Counted from the first letter of the stretch, positions 27,639 through 36,437 are shown. The stretch is DNA of 64,000 bases from Leadbetterella sp964563435 (GCA_964563435.1 CAZLXI010000017.1:22056-86055), one strand, 5' to 3'. Program-made: numbers and translations. Notes: generated by a model not told the origin, from the letters alone.

Positions 27639-27666
27639 AAAAAAAGCACCCCTCTCGGGGTGCTTT
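27639..27666 (-). terminator. Rho-independent terminator of tuf
   Basis: A 10-bp perfect stem (27643-27652 and 27657-27666, aaagcacccc / ggggtgcttt) with loop tctc. Read on the minus strand it ends in seven T (27645-27639). It lies about 20 bp after the tuf stop. Confidence 0.92.
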
Positions 27667-27687
27667 CTCTATATAATCTATGAATGA

Positions 27688-28875
27688 TTATTCAAGGATT
27701 TCGGTTACCTGTCCGGCACCTACCGTACGTCCACCTTCACGGATCGCGAAACGAAGACCTTTGTCCATCGCGATAGCGTTGATCAGGTGTACTTCAATAG
27801 TGATGTTATCACCAGGCATTACCATCTCCACGTTCTCAGGAAGGAAGATTTCACCGGTAACGTCTGTGGTTCTGAAGTAAAACTGAGGACGGTATTTGTT
27901 AAAGAACGGCGTGTGACGACCACCTTCTTCTTTCGACAGAACGTAAACCTCTGCTTTGAATTTAGTGTGCGGCTTCACAGAACCCGGCTTACAGATTACC
28001 ATACCACGACGGATCGCCTCTTTCTCAATACCTCTCAACAATAAACCTACGTTATCACCGGCTTCTCCTCTGTCAAGGATTTTACGGAACATTTCCACAC
28101 CTGTTACAGTAGATTTAAGTCCTTCCGCACCCATACCTAAGATATCAACCGGATCTCCGGAGTTAATGATACCTGTTTCGATACGTCCGGTAGCTACAGT
28201 ACCACGACCTGTGATAGAGAACACGTCTTCTACAGGCATCAGGAAAGGCTTGTCTGTAGCACGCGCAGGAAGTGGAATAAAGCTATCAACTGCATCCATT
28301 AGTTCTTCGATTTTCGCAACCCACTGAGGCTCGCCGTTAAGACCGCCCAGCGCAGAACCCTGAATTACAGGAATATTGTCGCCGTCGAATTTGTAGAATG
28401 AAAGAAGCTCTCTGATCTCCATTTCCACCAGCTCAAGAAGCTCAGGATCATCTACAAGGTCAACTTTATTCATAAATACAACCAGCTGAGGTACACCTAC
28501 CTGACGGGCAAGAAGGATGTGCTCACGGGTTTGTGGCATAGGACCGTCAGTAGCAGCTACCACGATGATAGCGCCGTCCATCTGAGCAGCACCTGTTACC
28601 ATGTTTTTCACATAGTCAGCGTGACCAGGACAGTCAACGTGAGCATAGTGACGGTTAGCAGTTTCATACTCTACGTGCGAAGTGTTGATAGTGATACCAC
28701 GCTCTTTTTCTTCAGGAGCATTGTCAATTGACGAGAAATCTCTTTTTGCAGCGAGTCCTTTACCAGCAAGAACTGAGGAAATTGCAGCAGTAAGAGTGGT
28801 TTTACCGTGGTCAACGTGACCGATAGTACCAATATTCACGTGAGGCTTACTACGGTCAAAATTTTCTTTTGCCAT
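27688..28875 (-). CDS. tuf: Elongation factor Tu
   Basis: 395 residues. GTPase motifs GHVDHGKTTL, DCPGHADYVKN and NKVDLVDD, then domains 2 and 3 ending in IREGGRTVGAGQVTEILE. It delivers aminoacyl-tRNA to the ribosome. It is preceded by three tRNA genes on the same strand (Tyr, Gly, Thr), a classical bacterial tRNA-tufB arrangement, and followed by a strong terminator. Confidence 0.99.
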   Translation of the reverse strand: MAKENFDRSKPHVNIGTIGHVDHGKTTLTAAISSVLAGKGLAAKRDFSSIDNAPEEKERGITINTSHVEYETANRHYAHVDCPGHADYVKNMVTGAAQMDGAIIVVAATDGPMPQTREHILLARQVGVPQLVVFMNKVDLVDDPELLELVEMEIRELLSFYKFDGDNIPVIQGSALGGLNGEPQWVAKIEELMDAVDSFIPLPARATDKPFLMPVEDVFSITGRGTVATGRIETGIINSGDPVDILGMGAEGLKSTVTGVEMFRKILDRGEAGDNVGLLLRGIEKEAIRRGMVICKPGSVKPHTKFKAEVYVLSKEEGGRHTPFFNKYRPQFYFRTTDVTGEIFLPENVEMVMPGDNITIEVHLINAIAMDKGLRFAIREGGRTVGAGQVTEILE

Positions 28876-29011
28876 TTTATTTAATGAATTTTATTTTGTT
28901 CAAACTATTTACTAAAACTTAAACGCCCGGGGAGCAACAAAAAATGAACCCTAAAAACTTTCAGAGTTCTCCAAATTCCCAAAAACTTTCAGTACCCCCG
29001 AAAAGTTTCAG

Positions 29012-29083
<72 letters not shown>

Positions 29084-29097
29084 TTTATGGAATTCTG

Positions 29098-29170
29098 AGC
29101 GGGAGACGGGGCTCGAACCCGCCACCTATAGCTTGGAAGGCTATCGCTCTACCAAATGAGCTACTCCCGC
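29098..29170 (-). tRNA. tRNA-Gly (TCC)
   Basis: Acceptor GCGGGAG / CTCCCGC, anticodon loop CTTCCAA with anticodon TCC, T-arm GGGTTCGAGCCC. CCA is not encoded. Confidence 0.96.
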
Positions 29171-29184
29171 TTATGTTTTCTGTG

Positions 29185-29267
29185 TGGGGGCGGATGGATT
29201 CGAACCACCGTAGGCATACACCAGCAGATTTACAGTCTGCCCCATTTGGCCACTCTGGTACACCCCC
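29185..29267 (-). tRNA. tRNA-Tyr (GTA)
   Basis: Long variable arm (class II tRNA), anticodon loop CTGTAAA with anticodon GTA, T-arm GTGGTTCGAATCC, discriminator A. I begin it at GGGGGTG so that the acceptor pairs; one more G lies upstream. Confidence 0.95.
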
Positions 29268-29306
29268 CTATCCTTCAAAGAACGCGTCCCTTTTGTTAAG
29301 GAGTTG

Positions 29307-29338
29307 CAAAATTAGAGCTTTATTTCATTCCCGCCAAA
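29307..29338 (-). promoter_or_regulatory. Canonical Bacteroidota promoter for the tRNA-Tyr-Gly-Thr-tuf operon
   Basis: On the minus strand TTTG (29338-29335), exactly 20 bp, then TAATTTTG (29314-29307): a full match to the -33/-7 consensus of the Bacteroidota housekeeping sigma. It is 40 bp before tRNA-Tyr. The -33 box lies inside the stem-loop that ends the upstream gene. Confidence 0.85.
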
Positions 29339-29363
29339 TTTTTCCCGGAAAAAATTTGGCGGG
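29330..29363 (-). terminator. Stem-loop after the DUF3127 gene
   Basis: A 14-bp perfect stem (29330-29343, 29350-29363; cccgccaaattttt / aaaaatttggcggg) with a 6-nt loop, about 24 bp after the gene's stop. No T-run follows on the minus strand, so termination may be weak. It overlaps the tRNA promoter's -33 box. Confidence 0.55.
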
Positions 29364-29386
29364 TCTCCCGGGCTCTGAAAATCTCT

Positions 29387-29785
29387 TTAAAAAGGCAGAT
29401 CATCCTCTCCTTCCAGAGAGCCCGGCACAGGGACGTTCGCTGCCGGAGTGGCTGCTCCCGGAGCACCTGCCGCAGGTCCGCCTGCCGCAGGTGTTGCCGA
29501 CGGCACTTCAGCTCCCGCCTTCTCAACTCTCCACCCCTGAATACTGTTAAAGTAACGGGTCTCACCCTGTGGATTAACCCACTCACGGCCTCTGAGATTA
29601 ATAGATACCTTTACGGCCTCTCCTACGCTGTAAGAATTTAACAAATCTGTCTTATCCTGCGTAAATTCGATCAAAATATGCTGCGGATACTGCTCATCGG
29701 TAGTCACTACCAGCTCCCTTTTCTTAAAGGAAGGGCTGATCTGCTGCTCGGGATTAATCACCTTTATGGTTCCTGAAACTTCCAT
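29387..29785 (-). CDS. DUF3127 OB-fold-like protein with SSB-like tail
   Basis: The start at MEVSGTIKVINPEQQIS (132 residues) fits the family; 14 open codons upstream overlap the promoter. The core (1-90) has the conserved KKRELVVTTDEQYPQ, IEFTQDKTDLLNSY and NLRGREWVNPQGETRYFNSI stretches of Bacteroidota DUF3127. An Ala/Pro/Gly linker follows and then the acidic end EGEDDLPF, which closely resembles the C-terminal tip of single-strand DNA-binding proteins (DDIPF). The role is unknown; a nucleic-acid-binding hub that recruits partners through the tip is a reasonable inference. Confidence 0.9.
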   Translation of the reverse strand: MEVSGTIKVINPEQQISPSFKKRELVVTTDEQYPQHILIEFTQDKTDLLNSYSVGEAVKVSINLRGREWVNPQGETRYFNSIQGWRVEKAGAEVPSATPAAGGPAAGAPGAATPAANVPVPGSLEGEDDLPF

Positions 29786-29791
29786 TATACT

Positions 29792-29822
29792 TACTTTTGT
29801 AAAAATCTGAACGACAAATATA
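29792..29822. promoter_or_regulatory. Divergent -7 elements between DUF3127 and the DxDDTA gene
   Basis: Plus strand: TACTTTTG at 29792-29799, 49 bp before the ATG at 29849. Minus strand: TATATTTG (29822-29815), 30 bp before the DUF3127 ATG. Both match TAnnTTTG. Neither has a clean TTTG at the usual distance; the minus one has a T-run there. Confidence 0.55.
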
Positions 29823-29848
29823 CGCATCTTATCTTTACCTTAAAAAAA

Positions 29849-30853
29849 ATGCTTGACCGAATAATTTCGGAAATAGAAAACGGCCTGAGATCTCACAGCG
29901 ACCAATGGGCCTTACGCTTCACCCCGTTCTGGCATTACCGGAGGCGGGAGAACAATATTTTTTCGCTGGCCTCTGCCTTGTTTATACTTCAGGAGCTGGA
30001 ACCTTTGCTAAGTCCTGAAAACCGGCAAAAAACGGCGGAGATCGCCAGGCTCATCACAGGAGAATATCCCCGGTTCCGGAATAAAGACGGAAGAATTACC
30101 TATAATTTCTATCCTACCCGGCCCTCCCGGCATTTTCCGAACGGCTACTTCATGCAACACCTCGATCACTTCCGGCTCCCCGACGACATCGATGACACCG
30201 CCCTCATCACCCTTACCCGACGAGCCGAAAAAGACGAAGTGCAGGCTCTCAGAAGTCTTACGGAATCTTTTGCCAGGGATTTTCCCGACGGTAAAAGGGT
30301 TTATACTACCTGGTACGGTAAGAAGATGCCCAAAGAGCAGGACGCCTGTGCGTTGCTTAACCTGCTCTACCTTTTTTATACTTATCAGCTACCCCTGACC
30401 CGTACCGACCGGGATACCCTCGGTTTCCTACGGGAAAAAGCTGCCGAAATTCTCACCAGCCCCTTTGAAATAGCCCGGCATTACGCTACTCCCGCCCTGA
30501 TCCTGTACCATTACAGCCGCTTCATGAGCCGGTTCCGTTCGCCCCTCGATCCGGCGCGGCCGCTCATCCTCTCTTCCCTGCATGAAGCCCTGAAACAGGA
30601 AAAGATCTTCATGAACCGCCTCATTATGGAATCGGCGCTGCTGAAGCTGGGGGAAAAAAGACCTTCTGTGGATCTTTCCCGGATCACCTTTAAAGGGTTC
30701 CATACTTTTATAGGCGCCCCGTTCGCGCCCTTTGCCCATCCTTTGATCAAAAAATGGTCGGAGAAGCCCGCCTACCAGATATTCTGGCGCTCGGATGTTC
30801 ACCACAAGGCCCTTCTGGCCGAATATCTTGTGCTCTCCCGCTTGAATTCGTAA
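29849..30853 (+). CDS. Uncharacterised helical protein with DxDDTA motif
   Basis: 334 residues, no signal peptide, almost wholly helical by appearance. The segment LPDDIDDTALITL places a DxDDTA motif at residues 113-118, the acid motif of class II terpene cyclases, and repeated helical hairpins would suit an alpha/alpha toroid. But the protein is half the length of known class II cyclases and lacks clear QW repeats, so the match may be chance. It starts just outside the DUF3127 promoter and is followed 21 bp later by an AraC gene. Function unknown. Confidence 0.75.
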   Translation: MLDRIISEIENGLRSHSDQWALRFTPFWHYRRRENNIFSLASALFILQELEPLLSPENRQKTAEIARLITGEYPRFRNKDGRITYNFYPTRPSRHFPNGYFMQHLDHFRLPDDIDDTALITLTRRAEKDEVQALRSLTESFARDFPDGKRVYTTWYGKKMPKEQDACALLNLLYLFYTYQLPLTRTDRDTLGFLREKAAEILTSPFEIARHYATPALILYHYSRFMSRFRSPLDPARPLILSSLHEALKQEKIFMNRLIMESALLKLGEKRPSVDLSRITFKGFHTFIGAPFAPFAHPLIKKWSEKPAYQIFWRSDVHHKALLAEYLVLSRLNS

Positions 30854-30874
30854 CGTTTTTCAGTAACTTAGGGC

Positions 30875-31717
30875 ATGCTTAGAATTCCTTCCGAAATATC
30901 GTCCCAGCCGTTTGAATCCCTGAAATTCAGGAAAAACACCTTTGTGGCGTTCAGAAGTAACCTCTATCCCTTCAGTAACCAGATCTTCTTTGAAGAAAAC
31001 ACGGTAATCTACATCCTGGAGGGAGACAAGATCTTCCGGTCGGAAAAGACGGAGTTCAAGGTAAAAAAAGGCGACCTCCTCTTTGTCAGAAAAGGATACT
31101 ACCTCTATTCCGAGTCCACCAATGCCGGCTACAAAAGCCTCGTATTTTTTATTGACAGTAACCTGATTCGGGAATTTGTCAGCCAGAATACCGGTATCCT
31201 GCAGGAGGGCCCGCCCCGGCAGTCGCCCTCCTGGGTGCTTAAGCTGGCCGCAGATGAATCCTTTGAAAAATTCGTGGAGTCTGTACTGCCCTATTTCCGG
31301 ACCGAGACCCGCTACCTTGAGCACTTCCTCCGCCTCAAAGCCCAGGAGCTGTTGCTGCACCTGATCAATGCCGACACGGAAGGGAACTTCCGGAAGTTCC
31401 TCCTGGAAAACTTTAGCGGAAAAAAAATAGACCTGGATTATGTGGTGAATACCTTTTATCTGAAAAATCTGACCATACATGACCTCGCCAAAATCTCCGG
31501 GCGAAGCCTGTCGGCCTTTAAAAGGGAGTTTTCCGAAAAATACGGTGAGCCGCCTGCCGCCCGTATCCGGGCCAAAAAACTGGAGCATGCCCACTTCCTT
31601 CTCAAAAACAAACTGAATACGGTGGAAGAAGTGGCCGAGGCTGTGGGCTTTGATTCCGTGCCCCATTTTATTAAAAGCTTTAAAGAAAAATTCGGTACTA
31701 CGCCCAAGAAAATATAA
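30875..31717 (+). CDS. AraC-family transcriptional regulator
   Basis: 280 residues. The N-terminal half is a cupin-like sensor (VIYILEGDKIF, KKGDLLFVRKGYY). The C-terminal 95 residues are the double helix-turn-helix of the family, with LTIHDLAKISGRSLSAFKRE and the second HTH ending VAEAVGFDSVPHFIKSFKE, FGTTPKKI. It binds DNA as a local regulator. The TolC/HlyD-type genes follow 160 bp downstream on the same strand, so it may control that export system. Ligand unknown. Confidence 0.93.
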   Translation: MLRIPSEISSQPFESLKFRKNTFVAFRSNLYPFSNQIFFEENTVIYILEGDKIFRSEKTEFKVKKGDLLFVRKGYYLYSESTNAGYKSLVFFIDSNLIREFVSQNTGILQEGPPRQSPSWVLKLAADESFEKFVESVLPYFRTETRYLEHFLRLKAQELLLHLINADTEGNFRKFLLENFSGKKIDLDYVVNTFYLKNLTIHDLAKISGRSLSAFKREFSEKYGEPPAARIRAKKLEHAHFLLKNKLNTVEEVAEAVGFDSVPHFIKSFKEKFGTTPKKI

Positions 31718-31879
31718 ACCGTTTGTCCGGCACTGGCTACTTTCACCCCGAAGAATGCCTGTTTACCCTTTGTATTCGACCGTTCAAATAAAAATAAGGA
31801 TACCGCAAATCATATTGTAGTAAAATTGCAGTGTGCTTTTCAAAGCATCTTCCGGATCTTTAAACACATTTCAATTGAT

Positions 31880-33310
31880 ATGAAGTACTTACATATTCTT
31901 CTCTTTCTGGTGATCTCGAAGGGTGTAACCGCCCAGAACGGGAATTCTTATACCCTCCGCGACTGTATAGAATATGCTCTTCAGAATAACATCAGCATCC
32001 GACAGTCGGAAGCGGCGGTAGAGAACAGTGATAACCTTCTGAACCAGTCGAAGGCCCAGCGCCTGCCTACCCTGAATGGCTTCATCGGTGGTAACGGCAA
32101 TACGGGTAGAAACGTGGACCCCTTTACCAACGGTATCGTCACCCAGACCATCGGAACCAATAATATGGGGGTGGCGTTGAGCCTGCCGGTTTACCAGGGG
32201 AACCGCCTCAAAAATGCCGTGGAAAGAGACAAACTGTCGCTGGAGGCGTCGCTGACAGACGTGCAGACCCAGAAAAATAACATTGCCCTGCAGGTGGCTG
32301 TCGCCTATCTCAATGTGCTGTCATCCGAAGACCTCATTGAAGTGGCTCAAAAACAAGTGGAGGTTACCCTCCTGCAATATGATCGTACCCAGAAGCTGGT
32401 AGAGGGCGGAGCGCTCCCCGAAACCAACCTTTTCGACCTGGATGCCCAGAAAGCCAATGACGAGCTGGCCCTCGTCAATGCCGAAAACAGCCGCGAGTCG
32501 GCCTTTCTGGCGCTCAAAAGGGCCATGAACGCTCCTCTCGAAATGATGTTCAGCGTAGTAAAGAGTGAAGTGCCCGAACCGGAGATGCTGAGCCAGGAGG
32601 CCTCTTCAGCCTCTATTTACCAAACGGCTCTGGGTTTTCTCCCCGAAATAAAGGCAGGGAAGATCCGGATGAGCGCGGCCGACCGGAACATTGCCATTGC
32701 CCGAAGTATGGGGCATCCCACCATCTCCTTCAGCACCAACTGGGGAACGGCGTACTCCAGTATGGCAAAACGGGCGGGAGAGATCACTAATTCTTCGCGG
32801 CCGATTCCTATCTCCGCCGAGTTCCAGGGACAAACCATCCCGCTGGTGATCAACTGGCCCGAGGCCAGCTATACCATGGAGGGCATCCCTTATTTTAACC
32901 AGCTGGGCAATAACCAGAACCTGAGCTTTGGCGTTTCGGTAAACATTCCAATATTCAACCGTTTCAATACAAAATACCAGACCCAGGCTGCCCAGGTACA
33001 GAAAAAACAGACAGACCTGCAGAACAAGGCTACTGAAATACAGATAAAGCAAAACATTGATCAGGCTTACATCGATATGCTCAACGCCCGGAAAAAATAT
33101 ACGGCCACTCTGACACAGGCACAGGCCCTCGACAAAGCGTTTATTGCCGCGGAGAAAAGATATAACGCCGGCGCCGGAACCTTTGTGGACTATAACCTGG
33201 CCAAAACCAACCTCGACCGGGCGAATACCAATCTTGTAATCGCAAAATATGATTATATTTTCAAGACTAAAGTATTAGATTTTTATCAAAACAAACCGCT
33301 TGAATTCTAA
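31880..33310 (+). CDS. TolC-family outer-membrane efflux protein
   Basis: The start MKYLHILLFLVISKGV gives a signal peptide (cleavage after TAQ); upstream in-frame codons are not coding-like. 476 residues. The family's repeated coiled-coil halves are visible (YTLRDCIEYALQNNISIRQSEAAVENSDN, in two parts, and the second half near IDQAYIDMLNARKKY, followed by RYNAGAGTFVDYNLAKTNL). It forms a trimeric channel across the outer membrane. It lies 12 bp before the membrane-fusion protein; no inner-membrane pump gene follows. Confidence 0.92.
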   Translation: MKYLHILLFLVISKGVTAQNGNSYTLRDCIEYALQNNISIRQSEAAVENSDNLLNQSKAQRLPTLNGFIGGNGNTGRNVDPFTNGIVTQTIGTNNMGVALSLPVYQGNRLKNAVERDKLSLEASLTDVQTQKNNIALQVAVAYLNVLSSEDLIEVAQKQVEVTLLQYDRTQKLVEGGALPETNLFDLDAQKANDELALVNAENSRESAFLALKRAMNAPLEMMFSVVKSEVPEPEMLSQEASSASIYQTALGFLPEIKAGKIRMSAADRNIAIARSMGHPTISFSTNWGTAYSSMAKRAGEITNSSRPIPISAEFQGQTIPLVINWPEASYTMEGIPYFNQLGNNQNLSFGVSVNIPIFNRFNTKYQTQAAQVQKKQTDLQNKATEIQIKQNIDQAYIDMLNARKKYTATLTQAQALDKAFIAAEKRYNAGAGTFVDYNLAKTNLDRANTNLVIAKYDYIFKTKVLDFYQNKPLEF

Positions 33311-33322
33311 ACCGACAGATAT

Positions 33323-34717
33323 ATGAAAAAGAAGTCCAAAAAAATAATATGGGTGATCTCAGGCCTGCTGGCTGCCCTGTTACTGTTCCTCATCATCGGG
33401 AAAAAAGCCGGATGGATCGGCGTCGAAAAGCCCACACAGGTAGAGATCACGAAAGTGGCCACCGGGAACCTCACCCAGTCGGTTTCAGCTTCAGGCAAGA
33501 TTCAGCCGGAAGTAGAAGTGAAAATATCGCCTGATGTGCCGGGAGAGATCATCGCCCTTTACGTGAAGGAAGGCGACTCGGTTCAAAAAGGCCAGCTTCT
33601 GCTCAGGATACAACCCGAAAACTACGTTTCCGTGGTAGAAAGATCCAAAGCCGGAGTGAACCAGAGCAAAGCCTCTGCTGAGCAATCCAAGGCAGCCATA
33701 GCCCGGGCCGAGTCGCAGCTTGTGCGCCTGGAGACCGAGTTCAGCCGCCAGAAAAAACTGTATGAAGACAAGGTGGTTTCCCTGTCTGACCTCCAGACCG
33801 CCGAGGCCAACCTTCTGGCCGCCCGCCAGGACCTGGCCTCTGCCAAAGCCAACTATGAAGCGGCCCGGTTTGGTATAAACAGCTCCGAAGCGGCGCTGAA
33901 AGATGCCTCGGAGAACCTCCGGAAAACCAATATCTACGCCCCCGTGAGCGGTATTGTCTCCAAACTGGCCGTGGAGCTGGGGGAAAGAGTGGTAGGAACC
34001 TCCCAGATGGCCGGTACCGAACTGCTGCGGATCGCCAACCTGAACAACATGGAAGTGCGGGTAAATGTCAATGAGAACGACATCATCCGGGTAGACCTGG
34101 GCGACACCGTTATTGTGGATGTGGATGCCTACAGTGACCAGAACAAGAAATTCAAAGGGCTCGTGACCCGGGTGGCGAACACCGCCATAGGCTCCGGCGG
34201 CTCACTGACCGCGGCAGCCAGTAACAGCACGGAGTCGGTGACCGAATTCGAGGTCAGGATCAAAATCCTTCCCGAATCTTACCGCGAGCTGATCGATCAT
34301 TCCCGTGGTAAAAAATATCCCTTCAAACCGGGTATGACCGCCACCGTAGACATCATCACCGAAAAGAAAAACAACGTACTCACCATCCCGATCTCGGCCG
34401 TAACCACCCGTACACAGAAAACGGAAACTCCTGAAGCGGATGACCGCTTCGGAGCTATCACCGAAGACAACACCAAAACAGAAAAGCCGAAAGAGATCGT
34501 GTTTGTGAATGAGGACGGTCTGGCGAAAAAACGGGAAGTAACCACCGGCATCACCGACATTGCTACCGGAAACATCGAGATCCTTTCCGGCCTGAAAGCC
34601 GGCGAGCAGGTGATCACCGGTCCGTTCATTGAGGTTTCCAAACGCCTGGACGAGGGCAGCAAGATCGCCGACAAAAACGCAGAGGTCAAACCCGCCCCAA
34701 AAGACAAAAAGAAGTAA
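33323..34717 (+). CDS. HlyD/MacA-type periplasmic adaptor (membrane fusion protein)
   Basis: 464 residues: one N-terminal membrane helix (IIWVISGLLAALLLFLIIG), a biotinyl-lipoyl half (SGKIQPEVEVKISPDVPGEI, ALYVKEGDSVQKGQLL), a long alpha hairpin (about 110-190, Ala/Gln/Ser-rich), then beta-barrel and membrane-proximal domains. The last 30 residues are charged (KPAPKDKKK). It links an inner-membrane transporter to the TolC channel encoded just upstream. The MacB-like ABC pump expected with it is absent here; ftsY follows after a terminator. Confidence 0.92.
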   Translation: MKKKSKKIIWVISGLLAALLLFLIIGKKAGWIGVEKPTQVEITKVATGNLTQSVSASGKIQPEVEVKISPDVPGEIIALYVKEGDSVQKGQLLLRIQPENYVSVVERSKAGVNQSKASAEQSKAAIARAESQLVRLETEFSRQKKLYEDKVVSLSDLQTAEANLLAARQDLASAKANYEAARFGINSSEAALKDASENLRKTNIYAPVSGIVSKLAVELGERVVGTSQMAGTELLRIANLNNMEVRVNVNENDIIRVDLGDTVIVDVDAYSDQNKKFKGLVTRVANTAIGSGGSLTAAASNSTESVTEFEVRIKILPESYRELIDHSRGKKYPFKPGMTATVDIITEKKNNVLTIPISAVTTRTQKTETPEADDRFGAITEDNTKTEKPKEIVFVNEDGLAKKREVTTGITDIATGNIEILSGLKAGEQVITGPFIEVSKRLDEGSKIADKNAEVKPAPKDKKK

Positions 34718-34733
34718 AAAAATAAGACCCGTT

Positions 34734-34770
34734 AAACAGCACAGATAACCTATCTGTGCTGTTTTTGTTT
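34734..34770 (+). terminator. Rho-independent terminator after the adaptor gene
   Basis: A 14-bp perfect stem (34734-34747, 34751-34764; aaacagcacagata / tatctgtgctgttt) with loop acc, running into tttgttttt. It separates the efflux operon from ftsY. Confidence 0.92.
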
Positions 34771-34826
34771 TTATGAACCATAGCGTAAAAGCGATCGTTT
34801 CATTATTAGCAGCTTAAATAATTTAA

Positions 34827-34858
34827 TACTTTTGTACGAAATTCAAACAATGAGGAGG
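34827..34858 (+). promoter_or_regulatory. ftsY -7 element and strong ribosome-binding site
   Basis: TACTTTTG (34827-34834) matches TAnnTTTG. GAGGAGG directly before the ATG is a strong Shine-Dalgarno site, unusual in this window, and it fixes the ftsY start. Confidence 0.7.
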
Positions 34859-34859
34859 A

Positions 34860-35816
34860 ATGGGCTTTTTTGATTTTTTCAGCAAAGAAAAAAAGGAATC
34901 TTTAGATAAAGGACTTGAAAAGTCCAAGACCGGGATCTTTGATAAGATCACCAAGGCCATCGTGGGGAAGTCGGAAGTAGATGAAGAGGTCCTGGACGAG
35001 TTGGAAGAGATCCTCATCAGCTCTGACGTAGGAGTGGAAACTACCGTAAAGATCATCCGGCGCATCGAAGCCCGGGTGGCGCAGGATAAGTATACTTCCA
35101 CCGCCGAACTTGACCGTATCCTCAGGGAAGAGGTGGCCGACCTGCTGCAGGAAAACAATTCCCAGGACGTCATCAACAGTTTTGAGACCGAAAACCTTCC
35201 CAAACCGTACGTGCTGATGGTAGTGGGTGTTAACGGAGTGGGCAAGACTACCACTATAGGCAAGCTGGCCCATAATTTCACCCAAAACGGCAAAAAAGTA
35301 GTGCTGGGAGCGGCAGACACCTTCCGAGCCGCCGCCGTAGACCAGCTCAAGCTTTGGGGAGAACGCGTAGGCGTGGAAGTGATAGACCACGGCATGAACA
35401 CCGACCCTTCGTCGGTAGCTTATGATGCCGTGAAGGCAGGGGTGGAAAAAGCCGCCGATGTCATCATCATCGATACCGCCGGCCGCCTCCACACCAAAGT
35501 GAACCTCATGAATGAACTGGGAAAGATCAAACGTGTAGTGCAAAAAGTACTGCCGGAAGCTCCGCACGAGGTGATGCTCGTTCTCGACGGCAGCACCGGC
35601 CAGAACGCCGTGATCCAGGCCCGTGAATTCACCCGCGTAACCGACGTAAACTCCCTGGCCATCACCAAGCTTGACGGCACCGCCAAGGGTGGTGTGGTTA
35701 TCGGTATATCAGATGAGTTTAAAATCCCTGTCAAATACATCGGTGTAGGCGAAAAAATGGAAGATCTGCAGGTGTTTAATAAGATGGCGTTTGTGGAGAG
35801 CTTATTTAATAAGTGA
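34860..35816 (+). CDS. ftsY: Signal recognition particle receptor FtsY
   Basis: 318 residues: a short N region, the helical N domain (about 30-100) and the SRP GTPase G domain with GVNGVGKTTTIGKLA (Lys129), DTFRAAAVDQLK, DTAGRLHTKVNLM, TKLDGTAKGG and the closing VGEKMEDLQVFN. It pairs with Ffh to bring ribosomes to the inner membrane. The long acidic A domain of E. coli FtsY is missing, as in many bacteria. Confidence 0.98.
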   Translation: MGFFDFFSKEKKESLDKGLEKSKTGIFDKITKAIVGKSEVDEEVLDELEEILISSDVGVETTVKIIRRIEARVAQDKYTSTAELDRILREEVADLLQENNSQDVINSFETENLPKPYVLMVVGVNGVGKTTTIGKLAHNFTQNGKKVVLGAADTFRAAAVDQLKLWGERVGVEVIDHGMNTDPSSVAYDAVKAGVEKAADVIIIDTAGRLHTKVNLMNELGKIKRVVQKVLPEAPHEVMLVLDGSTGQNAVIQAREFTRVTDVNSLAITKLDGTAKGGVVIGISDEFKIPVKYIGVGEKMEDLQVFNKMAFVESLFNK

Positions 35817-35824
35817 TAGTCTTT

Positions 35825-35844
35825 CTGCTTTTTTAAAAAAGCAG
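35825..35844. terminator. Perfect 20-bp palindrome after ftsY
   Basis: ctgcttttttaaaaaagcag, 9 bp after the ftsY stop. The stem is mostly A/T and no T-run follows, so it may be a weak bidirectional terminator or simply a palindrome. Confidence 0.5.
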
Positions 35845-35957
35845 GACAAAAACCTGCATTTTAGAAAAGCCTCTTTCGTCGACTACGTCAGGCTCAAACG
35901 GCCTCTAAAATCCGAATAAGGTTCATTAGTATTTACGCCCGTCTACATGTATTAAAC

Positions 35958-36293
35958 TTGGATTATAACAATAAAACTTTCCGTCCCGTCAGCAACACCG
36001 AAAATGGGGAAACTTCCGAAGAAACCGTTTTTGTGTACAAACAAACCGGCAATATTCTCACTTCAGAATACTCCGGCGGGAAAATCATAACCGGGCATTT
36101 GATCGGCTTAGTCGATGAAGCCGGTAACATTGATATGCGTTACCAACAGGTCAACGACAAAGGGGAAATCATGACCGGCGTTTGCCGGTCCAGACCTGAA
36201 ATTCTGCCCGACGGCAGGCTCCGCCTTTATGAAAGCTGGCAGTGGACCTCAGGTGATTTATCTAAGGGAGAATCGGTGATAGAAGAGATCTGA
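35958..36293 (+). CDS. Conserved small protein often labelled N-acetylglutamate synthase-like
   Basis: 111 residues, reading from a TTG codon because an in-frame stop lies just upstream and no ATG precedes the conserved start DYNNKTFRPVSNTENGE. The pattern GGKIITGHLIGLVDEAGNIDMRYQQVND and RLRLYESWQWTSGD is a widely conserved small beta-rich Bacteroidota protein. Databases often name it n-acetylglutamate synthase, but no GNAT motif is visible, so I do not adopt that activity. It stands alone. Confidence 0.82.
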   Translation: MDYNNKTFRPVSNTENGETSEETVFVYKQTGNILTSEYSGGKIITGHLIGLVDEAGNIDMRYQQVNDKGEIMTGVCRSRPEILPDGRLRLYESWQWTSGDLSKGESVIEEI

Positions 36294-36395
36294 AGAGTGT
36301 AAAAATCCATACCCCATTTTTTGGGGTAAGTCCGGAAATATTAACTCTGTCTAAAAAAATCTCTCTAAATTAATAATCCTGTTTTATTATTTTTT

Positions 36396-36403
36396 TAATT
36401 TTG
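36396..36403 (+). promoter_or_regulatory. -7 element before the TetR gene
   Basis: TAATTTTG matches TAnnTTTG, 34 bp before the ATG at 36438, in a very A+T-rich stretch. The -33 element is not obvious. Confidence 0.5.
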
Positions 36404-36437
36404 TTTAATACTATTAAATAATTTACTGGTATTAAAT

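Noticed and set aside
30860..31666. Open frame antisense to the AraC gene (268 codons)
   Set aside because: Shadow; repetitive GF/EV composition typical of reversed coding sequence.
34902..35567. Open frame antisense to ftsY (221 codons)
   Set aside because: Shadow of a certain gene.
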